Assembly: GCA_905233295.1 (NCBI GenBank)
Contig: CAJODX010000089.1
Location: 1 to 6,184, forward strand
Direction of reading: 5' to 3'
Source: an uncultured Synergistales bacterium
GTDB taxonomy: Bacteria; Synergistota; Synergistia; Synergistales; Aminobacteriaceae
Length of the DNA stretch: 6,184 bases
In this document: in pieces, positions 1 to 5,561 of the stretch
Layout of the letters: every line of letters begins with the position of its first letter
How positions within the stretch are numbered: the stretch's first letter is position 1
Program-made: the position numbers and the translations under genes
Notes under the pieces: generated by a model
Told to the model about the DNA's origin: nothing
The model's database searches: none
Seen by the model: the letters and a program-made list of their open reading frames with translations, nothing else

Positions 1-108
1 GCGTAGTCGCTACCAAGCACAAACAAAGCTACTGAAGACGCAATGAAAAGAGAAATGCAAAGTCCGTTCATTCCGTCAATGAGATTATATGCACTCGTCA
101 GACCGGCA
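1..108 (-). repeat. Left arm of a 108-bp inverted repeat (extra copy of part of the WecA-type gene)
   Basis: The reverse complement of this segment matches 278-385 at 107 of 108 bases by hand alignment (position i pairs with 386 minus i). The only difference is position 12 against 374, which falls in a third codon position and leaves a Gly codon Gly (GGT/GGC). Read on the minus strand, 107 down to 3 encodes 35 residues containing the transferase motif NLIDGMNG. The match stops abruptly: 109 against 277 and 112 against 274 already differ. The arms are separated by a 169-bp spacer. The segment has no start or stop of its own and runs off the window edge. It is most likely a fold-back chimera from assembly or amplification; a true head-to-head duplication continuing outside the window is the alternative. 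Confidence 0.93.
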
Positions 109-110
109 TT

Positions 111-776
111 CGTTACATTGCAACAGGCGGAACTTTAATATTTTTCTGCGGCTATCTTGACGATATGTGTTCGCTGAGTCCGTTTTTGAGGCTCGGACTT
201 CATATGCTGGCTTCAGCTCTTGTTGTACTGCCGATGAATTTCAATCCTGTCGCGAGTGTTTTTGCGGTTTTCTGGATTGCCGGTCTGACGAGTGCATATA
301 ATCTCATTGACGGAATGAACGGACTTTGCATTTCTCTTTTCATTGCGTCTTCAGTAGCTTTGTTTGTGCTTGGCAGCGACTACGCGATTATTTACACGGG
401 CGCGATGGCATTGGGAATTTTGTGCTGGAATTTTCCTGCGGCTCAGACTTTTCTCGGTGATGGCGGCAGCACTCTGCTCGGATATTTATTCGCATCGCAT
501 TTTATGATGTCAGCGTTGCCGAATCTTAAAAGCGTCAGAGTTTATGAATTTATTTTGTTGCTCGTTCTCTTCGGCGGTATTCCCGTTGTCGATACCTTAA
601 CGGCTTTTACAAGGAGAATGCTTTCAGGAAAATCACCGTTCTATCCCGACAAAAAACATCTTCATCACATTTTGATTTCTTTAACAGGCTCGAACATTTT
701 GACAGTGAGCATTATTTTAACTCTTCAGGTTTTAATGCTTTTCGGCGGAATACAGTTATATTTAAGGATAAAATAA
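111..776 (+). CDS. wecA: Undecaprenyl-phosphate glycosyl-1-phosphate transferase, WecA/TagO family, 5'-truncated
   Basis: Polytopic membrane enzyme of the MraY/WecA (PNPT) superfamily. The family moves a HexNAc-1-phosphate, usually GlcNAc-1-P, from UDP-sugar onto undecaprenyl phosphate at the cytoplasmic face, starting a surface polysaccharide. Visible motifs are the Asp pair in YLDDM (159-164), NLIDGMNG (300-323), FLGDGGS (450-470), VVDT near 585-596 and the HLHH motif (657-668), all in family order among hydrophobic segments. The first ATG (165) cannot be the true start, because the frame upstream of it still reads family-like sequence ending in the essential LDD. That similarity stops at the inverted-repeat junction (108/109), so the N-terminal helices are missing. 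About 220 residues remain, against roughly 320-360 for the family. The downstream epimerase begins one base after the stop, so the two are co-transcribed. Substrate choice between WecA-like and TagO-like enzymes cannot be settled. Confidence 0.88.
   Translation, partial: RYIATGGTLIFFCGYLDDMCSLSPFLRLGLHMLASALVVLPMNFNPVASVFAVFWIAGLTSAYNLIDGMNGLCISLFIASSVALFVLGSDYAIIYTGAMALGILCWNFPAAQTFLGDGGSTLLGYLFASHFMMSALPNLKSVRVYEFILLLVLFGGIPVVDTLTAFTRRMLSGKSPFYPDKKHLHHILISLTGSNILTVSIILTLQVLMLFGGIQLYLRIK
278..385 (+). repeat. Right arm of the 108-bp inverted repeat
   Basis: This arm lies inside the WecA-type coding sequence and keeps its reading frame, with protein-coding sequence continuing on both sides. 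It is therefore the original copy, and 1-108 is the displaced one. It covers the conserved NLIDGMNG loop and the start of the following membrane helix. Confidence 0.93.
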
Positions 777-777
777 A

Positions 778-1896
778 ATGAAAAATATTGTATGCGTAAC
801 AGGCACGCGTCCCGAAGCCATAAAGATGGCTCCCGTTATTCTGGAATTAAAAAAAAATTCTGATTTCAATGTTACAACTCTCGCGACAGGACAGCATACA
901 GATATGCTGAGACAGGCGTTAAAAGATTTCGGAATCGTTCCCGATGTTGACTTGAATATTATGAAACAGGCGCAGTCTTTGGATTACATAACATCAAGCG
1001 TCCTGCAGGGTGTTGGAAAATTTCTTGATGAAAACAGACAGGATTTAATTTTAGTTCACGGAGATACTTCAACGACATTCGCGGCGGCACTGGCAGGATT
1101 TTACCGTCATGTTCCGGTCGGACACGTTGAAGCAGGCTTAAGAAGTCATAATCTTGCTTTGCCTTTTCCCGAAGAAGCCAACAGAATTTTGACGGACGGG
1201 ATCGCGGATTTATTTTTTGCACCGACTGAAGGCGATGCTGAAAATTTACGACATGAAGGCAAGAGCGAAAATATTTTCATCACCGGCAACACCGTCATTG
1301 ATGCGCTGTATGACATTCTCGAAAGACGCAAGGGAATGACCGAACCTGATTACATTCAAAAAATTCAAGACCGCCCGATGATTTTGATGACGGCACACAG
1401 GCGCGAGTCGTGGGGAAAAACTCTCGAGGGAATCTGCGCAGCTGTCATTGACATCATAGAAGAAAGAAACGATGCCGTGTTTTTGATTCCGCTGCATAAA
1501 AATCCCGCTGTTCGAGATGTCATAAAAAATATTCTGAAAGATTTCAGCGAAAATGTTATTTTCACTGAGCCTTTGAATTATCCGGAATTTGTTTACGCCA
1601 TGAACAAAAGTTTTTTCATTCTTTCGGACAGCGGCGGAGTTCAGGAAGAAGCCAGCGCGATAAATAAACCCGTTTTAATAATGCGGACTCTGTCGGAACG
1701 TCCCGAAGCCGTAACTCACGGAACATGTATTCTCGCAGGCACTGAACGTGAAAATATTCGCAGAGAGGCATTAAAGATTCTCAACGAACCTGAATATTTA
1801 AAATCTATAATCGCAAAAAACAAAATGCCTTTCGGAAACGGAACGGCGGCTAAACAAATTCACGGCATCATAAGAAAATTTTTAGATATTCAGTGA
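778..1896 (+). CDS. wecB: UDP-N-acetylglucosamine 2-epimerase, non-hydrolysing
   Basis: Cytoplasmic enzyme interconverting UDP-GlcNAc and UDP-ManNAc, supplying ManNAc or its derivatives for polysaccharide. The 372-residue length is normal. Family landmarks are all present: GTRPEAIK (residues 9-16), HGDTSTT (94-100, with the catalytic-type Asp96), HVEAGLRS (116-123, Glu118), PEEANR (131-136), the AHRRE loop (206-210, His207, equivalent to the catalytic His of Escherichia coli WecB), LSDSGGVQEE (282-291) and the UDP-binding RTLSERPEAV stretch (303-312). The ATG at 778 follows the upstream stop by one base and has an AAGGAT ribosome-binding site near 764-769, so translation is probably coupled to the WecA-type gene. 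Its last 7 bases overlap the end of the convergent sugar transferase. It is intact, and the substrate assignment rests on family motifs. Confidence 0.95.
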   Translation: MKNIVCVTGTRPEAIKMAPVILELKKNSDFNVTTLATGQHTDMLRQALKDFGIVPDVDLNIMKQAQSLDYITSSVLQGVGKFLDENRQDLILVHGDTSTTFAAALAGFYRHVPVGHVEAGLRSHNLALPFPEEANRILTDGIADLFFAPTEGDAENLRHEGKSENIFITGNTVIDALYDILERRKGMTEPDYIQKIQDRPMILMTAHRRESWGKTLEGICAAVIDIIEERNDAVFLIPLHKNPAVRDVIKNILKDFSENVIFTEPLNYPEFVYAMNKSFFILSDSGGVQEEASAINKPVLIMRTLSERPEAVTHGTCILAGTERENIRREALKILNEPEYLKSIIAKNKMPFGNGTAAKQIHGIIRKFLDIQ

Positions 1897-2468
1897 TCTA
1901 CGCCGCTGTGAGTCAGGACGCTGCTGAAGGTCTTAACGATACACATTAAATCAAAAATGAAAGATTCTCTTTGAACGTATTCGCCGTCGAGTTTTGCTTT
2001 CTCTTTGTTAGGAACATCATCGCGTCCCTTTATCTGTGCCCAGCCTGTGAGTCCCGGTCTTATGTCGTTTGCACCGTATTTGTCGCGCTCTTCGATAAGA
2101 TCAAACTGATTCCAGAGAGCCGGACGCGGACCGACTATCGACATATCGCCTTTGAGAATATTGAAAAGCTGCGGGAGTTCGTCAATGGAATATAATCTCA
2201 TCCAGTGCCCGCACTTTAAAATATAATCTTCGGGATTTTCCAGAAGATGTGTAGCTGTGTCATGCGGCGTTGAAGTTTTCATTGTTCTGAATTTATAAAT
2301 CATAAAATGTTTTTTATGAATCCCGACCCGTTTTTGAAGGAAAAATACAGAGCCTCCGTCTTCAAGTTTTATTATTGCCGCGAAGATTATCATAGGAACG
2401 GCAAAGACTGACAGCGCGATAAAACTCAAAATAATATCAAGAAATCTTTTAATGAATGTTTTATACAT
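1890..2468 (-). CDS. Bacterial sugar-phosphate transferase (PglC/WcaJ-type monotopic phosphoglycosyltransferase)
   Basis: 192 residues of the bacterial sugar transferase family (PF02397), which transfers a sugar-1-phosphate from a UDP-sugar to undecaprenyl phosphate through a covalent enzyme intermediate. There is one N-terminal hydrophobic segment (about 9-33) with a central Pro25, typical of the re-entrant membrane helix. SVFFLQKRVG (40-49), KFRTM (59-63), the catalytic Asp-Glu pair in SIDELPQ (94-100, D96/E97), GDMSIVGPRP (107-116) and PGLTGWAQIKGRDD (138-151) follow. It is a minimal PglC-length form without the extra membrane helices of WbaP/WcaJ. The sugar (galactose, glucose or a diNAc-sugar) cannot be told. 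The ATG has no convincing Shine-Dalgarno sequence, although essential residues follow at once, so no later start is possible. It is convergent with wecB, with a 7-base overlap of coding ends. Confidence 0.93.
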   Translation of the reverse strand: MYKTFIKRFLDIILSFIALSVFAVPMIIFAAIIKLEDGGSVFFLQKRVGIHKKHFMIYKFRTMKTSTPHDTATHLLENPEDYILKCGHWMRLYSIDELPQLFNILKGDMSIVGPRPALWNQFDLIEERDKYGANDIRPGLTGWAQIKGRDDVPNKEKAKLDGEYVQRESFIFDLMCIVKTFSSVLTHSGVDH

Positions 2469-2507
2469 ATTGCAAGACCCGTGTTTCTTAAAAAATTTTC
2501 TTGAAAC

Positions 2508-2513
2508 ATTATA
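2508..2513 (-). promoter_or_regulatory. Putative sigma70-type -10 box for the sugar transferase
   Basis: A perfect TATAAT on the minus strand lies 39 bases before the ATG at 2468, giving a leader of about 30 bases. There is no good -35; the upstream DNA is a T/A run. A 6-bp inverted repeat (TGTTTC, 2482-2487; GAAACA, 2503-2508) lies over the predicted start of transcription and could be an operator or leader hairpin, but may be chance in such AT-rich DNA. Confidence 0.45.
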
Positions 2514-2556
2514 GAATATTTTTTAATGCAAAAAATAAAAAAATTTTGTGATAAAT

Positions 2557-2562
2557 TATAAA
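2557..2562 (+). promoter_or_regulatory. Weak candidate -10 box for the small membrane protein/ABC ATPase unit
   Basis: TATAAA lies about 35 bases upstream of the TTG start at 2598, with no recognisable -35 at 16-18 bases. It sits in the 129-base divergent intergenic region, where some promoter for the rightward genes is expected. The exact position is uncertain. Confidence 0.25.
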
Positions 2563-2597
2563 AAAAATTTACGGAACATGTAAGGAGAATCTTTGTA

Positions 2598-2792
2598 TTG
2601 CGTTTATTCATAACAACTCTTTCATTATTAAGCGTCATTGCCTTCGGTTATGCTCTTGCAGGTTACGGGAGTTCACTCGCTGGAGGCTCAATCAACACTG
2701 ACTATGTTATAAAGGGACTTTGCGCAGGCATTGCTCTTGGCGGTCTTGCAATGTTTTTATGGTACAGGCACAGAAAAGATTTCTTTGATTAA
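2598..2792 (+). CDS. Small two-helix membrane protein of unknown function
   Basis: 64 residues that I do not recognise. Residues about 3-22 are hydrophobic and end in an ALAG stretch that could act as an uncleaved anchor or a signal peptide. A glycine/serine-rich stretch with an Asn-Thr-Asp follows, then a second hydrophobic helix (about 37-55) and a basic YRHRK tail that suggests a cytoplasmic C-terminus. The start is TTG, chosen because AAGGAG (2582-2587) lies 10 bases upstream and no ATG occurs before the in-frame stop at 2559-2561. The ABC ATPase starts 13 bases after its stop, so the two are probably co-transcribed. A role as an accessory or membrane subunit of that transporter is inference only; I see no CbiN, CbiQ or CbiM signature. 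Confidence 0.7.
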   Translation: MRLFITTLSLLSVIAFGYALAGYGSSLAGGSINTDYVIKGLCAGIALGGLAMFLWYRHRKDFFD

Positions 2793-2805
2793 ACATGGAT
2801 TAAGC

Positions 2806-3510
2806 ATGAAAAATTTTTTAGAAATTCAAAATCTCTTTTATAAATATCCTGACGGACATGAAGCATTGAAAAAAATAAATCTTGAAATTAATCCGGGCGA
2901 AAAAATTGCTCTCGTCGGGGCAAACGGCTCCGGAAAATCAACTCTCCTGCTCTTAATCGCCGGAGCTATGGAGCAGACTGAGGGAAAAATTTTTTTCGAT
3001 GGTTCGGAAGATTCAAATTTCAGAAGAAAAAAGACAGGTTTAATTTTTCAGGATGCTGATGACCAGATTTTAATGCCAAGCGTTATTGAAGACGTTGCGT
3101 TTTCACCGGCTGCATACGGAATGAAAGCTGACGAGGCACACTCTATGGCAATGAAAATTTTAGAATCTCTCGGAATTGAACATCTTGCCAACAGAGTTCC
3201 GCATAAACTTTCGGGCGGTGAGAAAAGAATGGTAACATTCGCCGGAACTCTTGCGGCTGAACCTGAACTGCTGCTGCTTGATGAACCTACCGCAGCTCTT
3301 GATCCAGCCGGATGCAGACGTGTCATAAAATTTCTAAAAAATACAAAAACGGCAATGCTCCTCGCAACTCACGACTTGAATATGGCGCTTGAAGTCTGTG
3401 ATTCAGCTCTCATAATGTCGCACGGAGAAATTTCCGCACGGGGAACACTGCCGGAACTTTTCGGCGATAAAAAACTTTTAGCCCGTTATAATCTTGCTGC
3501 CTTTGATTAA
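2806..3510 (+). CDS. cbiO: ABC transporter ATPase, CbiO/EcfA type (energy-coupling factor)
   Basis: 234-residue nucleotide-binding subunit that powers import, in this subfamily typically of cobalt, nickel or vitamins with a T (CbiQ/EcfT) and an S (CbiM-like) membrane partner. Walker A is GANGSGKST (38-46), the Q-loop Gln82 sits in LIFQDADDQIL, and the ECF-style EDVAF follows (95-99). The signature is LSGGEKR (135-141), Walker B LLLLDEP (155-161), the D-loop ALDP and the H-loop His189 in ATHD. Every catalytic residue is present. The ATG at 2806 is preferred over an in-frame ATG at 2731: the family N-terminus (LEIQNLFYKYPDG) begins just after it, and the earlier start would overlap the upstream gene by 62 bases. 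The ribosome-binding site is weak (GGAT, 2797-2800). No T or S component lies in the window. The last 33 bases overlap the convergent pgsA. The transported substrate is not determinable. Confidence 0.88.
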   Translation: MKNFLEIQNLFYKYPDGHEALKKINLEINPGEKIALVGANGSGKSTLLLLIAGAMEQTEGKIFFDGSEDSNFRRKKTGLIFQDADDQILMPSVIEDVAFSPAAYGMKADEAHSMAMKILESLGIEHLANRVPHKLSGGEKRMVTFAGTLAAEPELLLLDEPTAALDPAGCRRVIKFLKNTKTAMLLATHDLNMALEVCDSALIMSHGEISARGTLPELFGDKKLLARYNLAAFD

Positions 3511-4038
3511 ATAATCCATTCCCGACCACACAGTCAGGATCATCGCAACCCACATAACAGCCATTCCGCCCGGAATATGCAAAATCAACATTGTCAGGGC
3601 GATAATCTGGCTTACCGTTTTTAATTTTCCGCCTTTCGATGCCGCTATGACAACTCCTTCGGCAGCTGCAACAAGACGCAGACCTGTAACTATAAATTCG
3701 CGTGTTATTATCACCATGACAATCCATGCAGGAAGCCTTTGAAATTCAATCAAAGCCAACATTGCCGCAATTACGAGAACTTTATCGGCAAGAGGGTCAA
3801 TAAATTTTCCAAGGTTTGTAACGAGTTTGTATTTTCGCGCTATAAGACCGTCGAACATATCTGTCAGAGCCGCGATTATAAATACAAATGCTGCAAGAGC
3901 ATCGCCCCAGCTCACGTCAGAAAGGACGGGAATCAGTTTGCTGTCGATTTTCAGCGATAAAAACAATAAAACCAACGGCGCAAGAAAAACACGGATTAAA
4001 CTCAGCGTGTTGGGAACATTAAAAATTTTTGAGCGCAA
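3478..4038 (-). CDS. pgsA: CDP-diacylglycerol--glycerol-3-phosphate 3-phosphatidyltransferase
   Basis: Integral membrane enzyme making phosphatidylglycerol phosphate from CDP-diacylglycerol and glycerol 3-phosphate, the committed step to phosphatidylglycerol and cardiolipin. At 186 residues it has normal length, with about five or six hydrophobic segments. The CDP-alcohol phosphatidyltransferase signature is complete: Asp60, Asp63-Gly64, Ala67-Arg68, Gly77, Asp81 and Asp85, in D-x2-DG-x2-AR-x8-G-x3-D-x3-D spacing. The N-terminal NVPNTLSLIR and the ITREFIVTGLR stretch (111-121) are typical of PgsA rather than phosphatidylserine synthase. The start is TTG at 4038, supported by GAGGTG (4047-4052) 8 bases upstream; a nearby ATG (4052-4054) is out of frame. 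It follows the co-chaperone gene by 57 bases on the same strand and probably has its own promoter. Its 3' end runs 33 bases into cbiO on the other strand. Confidence 0.93.
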   Translation of the reverse strand: MRSKIFNVPNTLSLIRVFLAPLVLLFLSLKIDSKLIPVLSDVSWGDALAAFVFIIAALTDMFDGLIARKYKLVTNLGKFIDPLADKVLVIAAMLALIEFQRLPAWIVMVIITREFIVTGLRLVAAAEGVVIAASKGGKLKTVSQIIALTMLILHIPGGMAVMWVAMILTVWSGMDYLIKGSKIITG

Positions 4039-4074
4039 AATTTCTTCACCTCATCAAGTTTTCGGATAAGAAAA

Positions 4075-4080
4075 ATTATA
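4075..4080 (-). promoter_or_regulatory. Putative -10 box for pgsA
   Basis: A perfect TATAAT on the minus strand lies 36 bases before the TTG start at 4038, in the short gap after the co-chaperone gene. No clear -35 is present, only an AT-rich stretch. The distance to the start matches the other minus-strand -10 boxes in the window. Confidence 0.45.
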
Positions 4081-4095
4081 TCCTTTTTTTAACTT

Positions 4096-4713
4096 TTAAT
4101 TTAATTTCGCGAGTTCTTCCCACAGCTCTTTTTGCTTGGAAGTCAAATTTCTTGGAATTTCAATTTTTATCCGAATATATAAATCTCCGTTCGTGCCGTC
4201 GCGTTTCGGCATCCCTTTGCCACGAACCCTTAATTTTTGTCCGTCTTGAATCCCGGGAGGCATTTTTATCATAACTTCGCCGTCGAGAGTACCGAGCGTC
4301 AAATCTTTTCCGAGTACAGCATCACAGACTCCGACTTTAATTTCACGCGTCAAATCATAATCTTTGACTTCAAAAATTTTATGCGGAGCAACGTGAATAT
4401 TCATGTAAATATCTCCGCCGCCGTCAGCTTTACCCGGAAGTTTTATCTGCGAGCCTTCTGTTATGCCTTTGGGAAGATTGACTTTAATATTCCGTTTTCC
4501 CTTCGAGCTGCTGATAGCAAACGTATGAACGCCGCCTTTTACGATGTCTTCAAGCTGAAGAGTTACACTGCCTTCAGAGTCCCGCCGAACGGGCTGATGA
4601 AAATTTGAGCCTCCGAAAATATCCTGAAAGCCACCGAAATTTCTGCCGCCACCGAAAAGAGTTTCAAAGAAATCGCTGAAGCCTCCTCCCATATTGCCCG
4701 CCGCCGAAATCAA
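4096..4713 (-). CDS. cbpA: DnaJ/CbpA-family co-chaperone, C-terminal part (separated by frameshift)
   Basis: This open stretch holds the glycine/phenylalanine-rich linker (MGGGFSDFFETLFGGG and on) and the two substrate-binding beta domains of a class II DnaJ. The first begins near GSVTLQLEDIVKGG, the second near DYDLTREIKVGVCDAVLG, followed by the typical MPPGIQDGQKLRVRGKGMP segment and a C-terminal helix ending KELWEELAKLN. There are no CxxCxGxG zinc-finger repeats, which makes it CbpA-like rather than canonical DnaJ. The apparent TTG start at 4713 is not real: the first half-dozen residues before GGGFSDFF are out-of-frame reading of the linker. True coding in this frame begins at about 4695. 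It belongs with the J-domain piece directly upstream; without it the protein could bind substrate but not stimulate DnaK. Confidence 0.85.
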   Translation of the reverse strand: MISAAGNMGGGFSDFFETLFGGGRNFGGFQDIFGGSNFHQPVRRDSEGSVTLQLEDIVKGGVHTFAISSSKGKRNIKVNLPKGITEGSQIKLPGKADGGGDIYMNIHVAPHKIFEVKDYDLTREIKVGVCDAVLGKDLTLGTLDGEVMIKMPPGIQDGQKLRVRGKGMPKRDGTNGDLYIRIKIEIPRNLTSKQKELWEELAKLN

Positions 4714-4978
4714 CGTGCTGCCAGCCGGGGGGCGGAGTGAAATCCTGACCGCTCTGCCAGTTCATACCCAGAGTGTCATATTTTTTTCTTTTCTCAGGGT
4801 CTTTGAGGACTTCATAAGCTTCGTTAATTTCTTTATATTTTTCTTCAGCGTTTTTTTCTTTTGAAACGTCAGGATGATATTGTTTAGCGAGTTTTCTGTA
4901 AGCTTTTTTAATCTCGTCAGCTGTTGCCTCGCGTGAAACTCCTAAAATTTTGTAATAATCTTTATACTGAACTCCCAT
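4664..4978 (-). CDS. cbpA: DnaJ/CbpA-family co-chaperone, N-terminal J-domain part (separated by frameshift)
   Basis: J domain that stimulates the ATPase of DnaK/Hsp70. It starts YKDYYKILGVSREAT and includes KKAYRKLAKQYHPD, with the essential HPD at residues 35-37. The helix IV region is EKRKKYDTLG, followed by a NWQSGQDFTPPPGW linker common in CbpA-like proteins. Reading is authentic to about residue 94 (codon 4697-4699); the last ten residues (QYGRRLQRFL) are frameshifted and end at a TGA. The ATG at 4978 has AGGGAG (4989-4994) 10 bases upstream and a good promoter ahead of it. Joined with the downstream piece by removing one base, the product would be about 293 residues, the usual length for this family. 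Confidence 0.87.
   Translation of the reverse strand: MGVQYKDYYKILGVSREATADEIKKAYRKLAKQYHPDVSKEKNAEEKYKEINEAYEVLKDPEKRKKYDTLGMNWQSGQDFTPPPGWQHVDFGGGQYGRRLQRFL
4696..4699 (-). other. Single-base frameshift site in the co-chaperone gene (join 4096-4978)
   Basis: On the minus strand the linker reads GGC GGC GGG C AAT ATG GGA. Dropping one base from the GGGC gives Asp-Phe-Gly-Gly-Gly-Asn-Met-Gly-Gly-Gly-Phe-Ser-Asp, uniting the J domain with the C-terminal domains as one gene from 4978 to 4096. Both halves are otherwise well preserved, so this is either a sequencing or assembly error in a GC-rich short run or a very recent mutation. Confidence 0.85.
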
Positions 4979-5015
4979 GTTTAATCTTCTCCCTGAAAAA
5001 TATTTTTTCTGACTA

Positions 5016-5043
5016 ATTTTAACTTTAATTAAAACGCTGTCAA
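5016..5043 (-). promoter_or_regulatory. Sigma70-type promoter for the co-chaperone gene
   Basis: On the minus strand a perfect -35 TTGACA (5038-5043) is followed after 16 bases by TAAAAT (5016-5021), one mismatch from consensus. The predicted transcription start is near 5009, giving a leader of about 30 bases to the ATG at 4978. The -35 begins one base after the gspH stop codon, so the co-chaperone is likely transcribed independently of the pseudopilin genes. No CIRCE-type heat-shock operator is visible. Confidence 0.72.
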
Positions 5044-5044
5044 A

Positions 5045-5542
5045 TTATTTTTTCTCTCTAAGCATACAGTAGCCTGTAACTGTCAAAATATATTCGTCTG
5101 TGTTATGAGAGCCGTCAGGATTTTCCCACGAAATTTTTGCGGGAGTACACGAGCCATCAGAAAAAAAATTTATTACGCTGGGTTCAAAATTCCAGCCGCT
5201 GGAGTCCGGCATGTTTTTCATTTTTATGTTCTGCCATTCCAGAATGACAGGTCTTGTTTTATTTGTTCCGAGAAACGCGCTCAGACTGTCCTCTTCAACT
5301 TCACGCTGAACGAGGGCTTCTGCGAAAATATAACCCCTCTTTGATGCTCCTTCGGTTTTAATCGAAAGACGGACGGGAGTTCCTGAAAGAGCCTTATCGC
5401 CGGCTTCTTCGATTGCACGTTGCAAAACAGCGGCAGGAGGCTCGAAATAATATGAAAGTTTCGGTATCGCAACTCCTGCCATAAGTCCCATAATCGAAAG
5501 AACAAGAAGAATTTCGATTAATGTAAATGCTTTGCGTTTCAT
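5045..5542 (-). CDS. gspH: Type II secretion minor pseudopilin, GspH-like
   Basis: 165-residue pilin-like protein of the pseudopilus, inserted in the inner membrane and processed by the prepilin peptidase GspO/PilD. A short basic leader (MKRKA) precedes FTLIEILLVLSIMGLMAGVAIPKL, the N-methylation/hydrophobic helix with the conserved Glu at mature position 5 (Glu10). The residue before the cleavage site is Ala5 rather than the usual Gly. The soluble domain contains INFFSDGSCTPAKI (124-136), resembling the GspH pattern of a hydrophobic strand, then F-x-DG, then a strand. Cys132 and Cys159 could form a disulfide in the periplasm. It follows gspG by 19 bases on the same strand. No Shine-Dalgarno sequence lies before its ATG, so translation may depend on gspG. 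It could instead be another minor pseudopilin (GspI/FimT-like); the order G then H and the DGS motif favour GspH. Confidence 0.75.
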   Translation of the reverse strand: MKRKAFTLIEILLVLSIMGLMAGVAIPKLSYYFEPPAAVLQRAIEEAGDKALSGTPVRLSIKTEGASKRGYIFAEALVQREVEEDSLSAFLGTNKTRPVILEWQNIKMKNMPDSSGWNFEPSVINFFSDGSCTPAKISWENPDGSHNTDEYILTVTGYCMLREKK

Positions 5543-5561
5543 AAAATTTTGAATTTAAAAT

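Noticed and set aside
165..167. ATG at 165 as the true start of the WecA-type gene
   Set aside because: The essential LDD motif and a preceding hydrophobic stretch are encoded in frame just upstream. The gene is truncated by the inverted-repeat junction.
959..1565. Several minus-strand open frames inside wecB
   Set aside because: They are shadows of a complete, motif-rich gene on the other strand, and their translations look like random low-complexity peptides.
2598..2792. Small membrane protein as CbiN
   Set aside because: It is shorter than CbiN and I could not see CbiN-like sequence; position next to a CbiO-type ATPase alone is not enough.
2731..2805. Longer N-terminus for the ABC ATPase starting at 2731
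   Set aside because: It would overlap the small membrane protein by 62 bases and add 25 residues unlike the family; the family N-terminus starts right after the ATG at 2806.
4061..4085. Hairpin GGATA/TATCC after the co-chaperone gene as a terminator
   Set aside because: The stem is only 5 bp with no T-run following it, and it overlaps the pgsA -10 box.
4237..4608. 123-codon plus-strand open frame
   Set aside because: It lies wholly antisense to the well-conserved co-chaperone C-terminal domains and has no ribosome-binding site or recognisable features.
4664..4713. Programmed ribosomal frameshifting joining the two co-chaperone pieces
   Set aside because: No classical slippery heptamer or stimulatory stem was seen, and this family is not known to use recoding. 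A single-base error or mutation is simpler.
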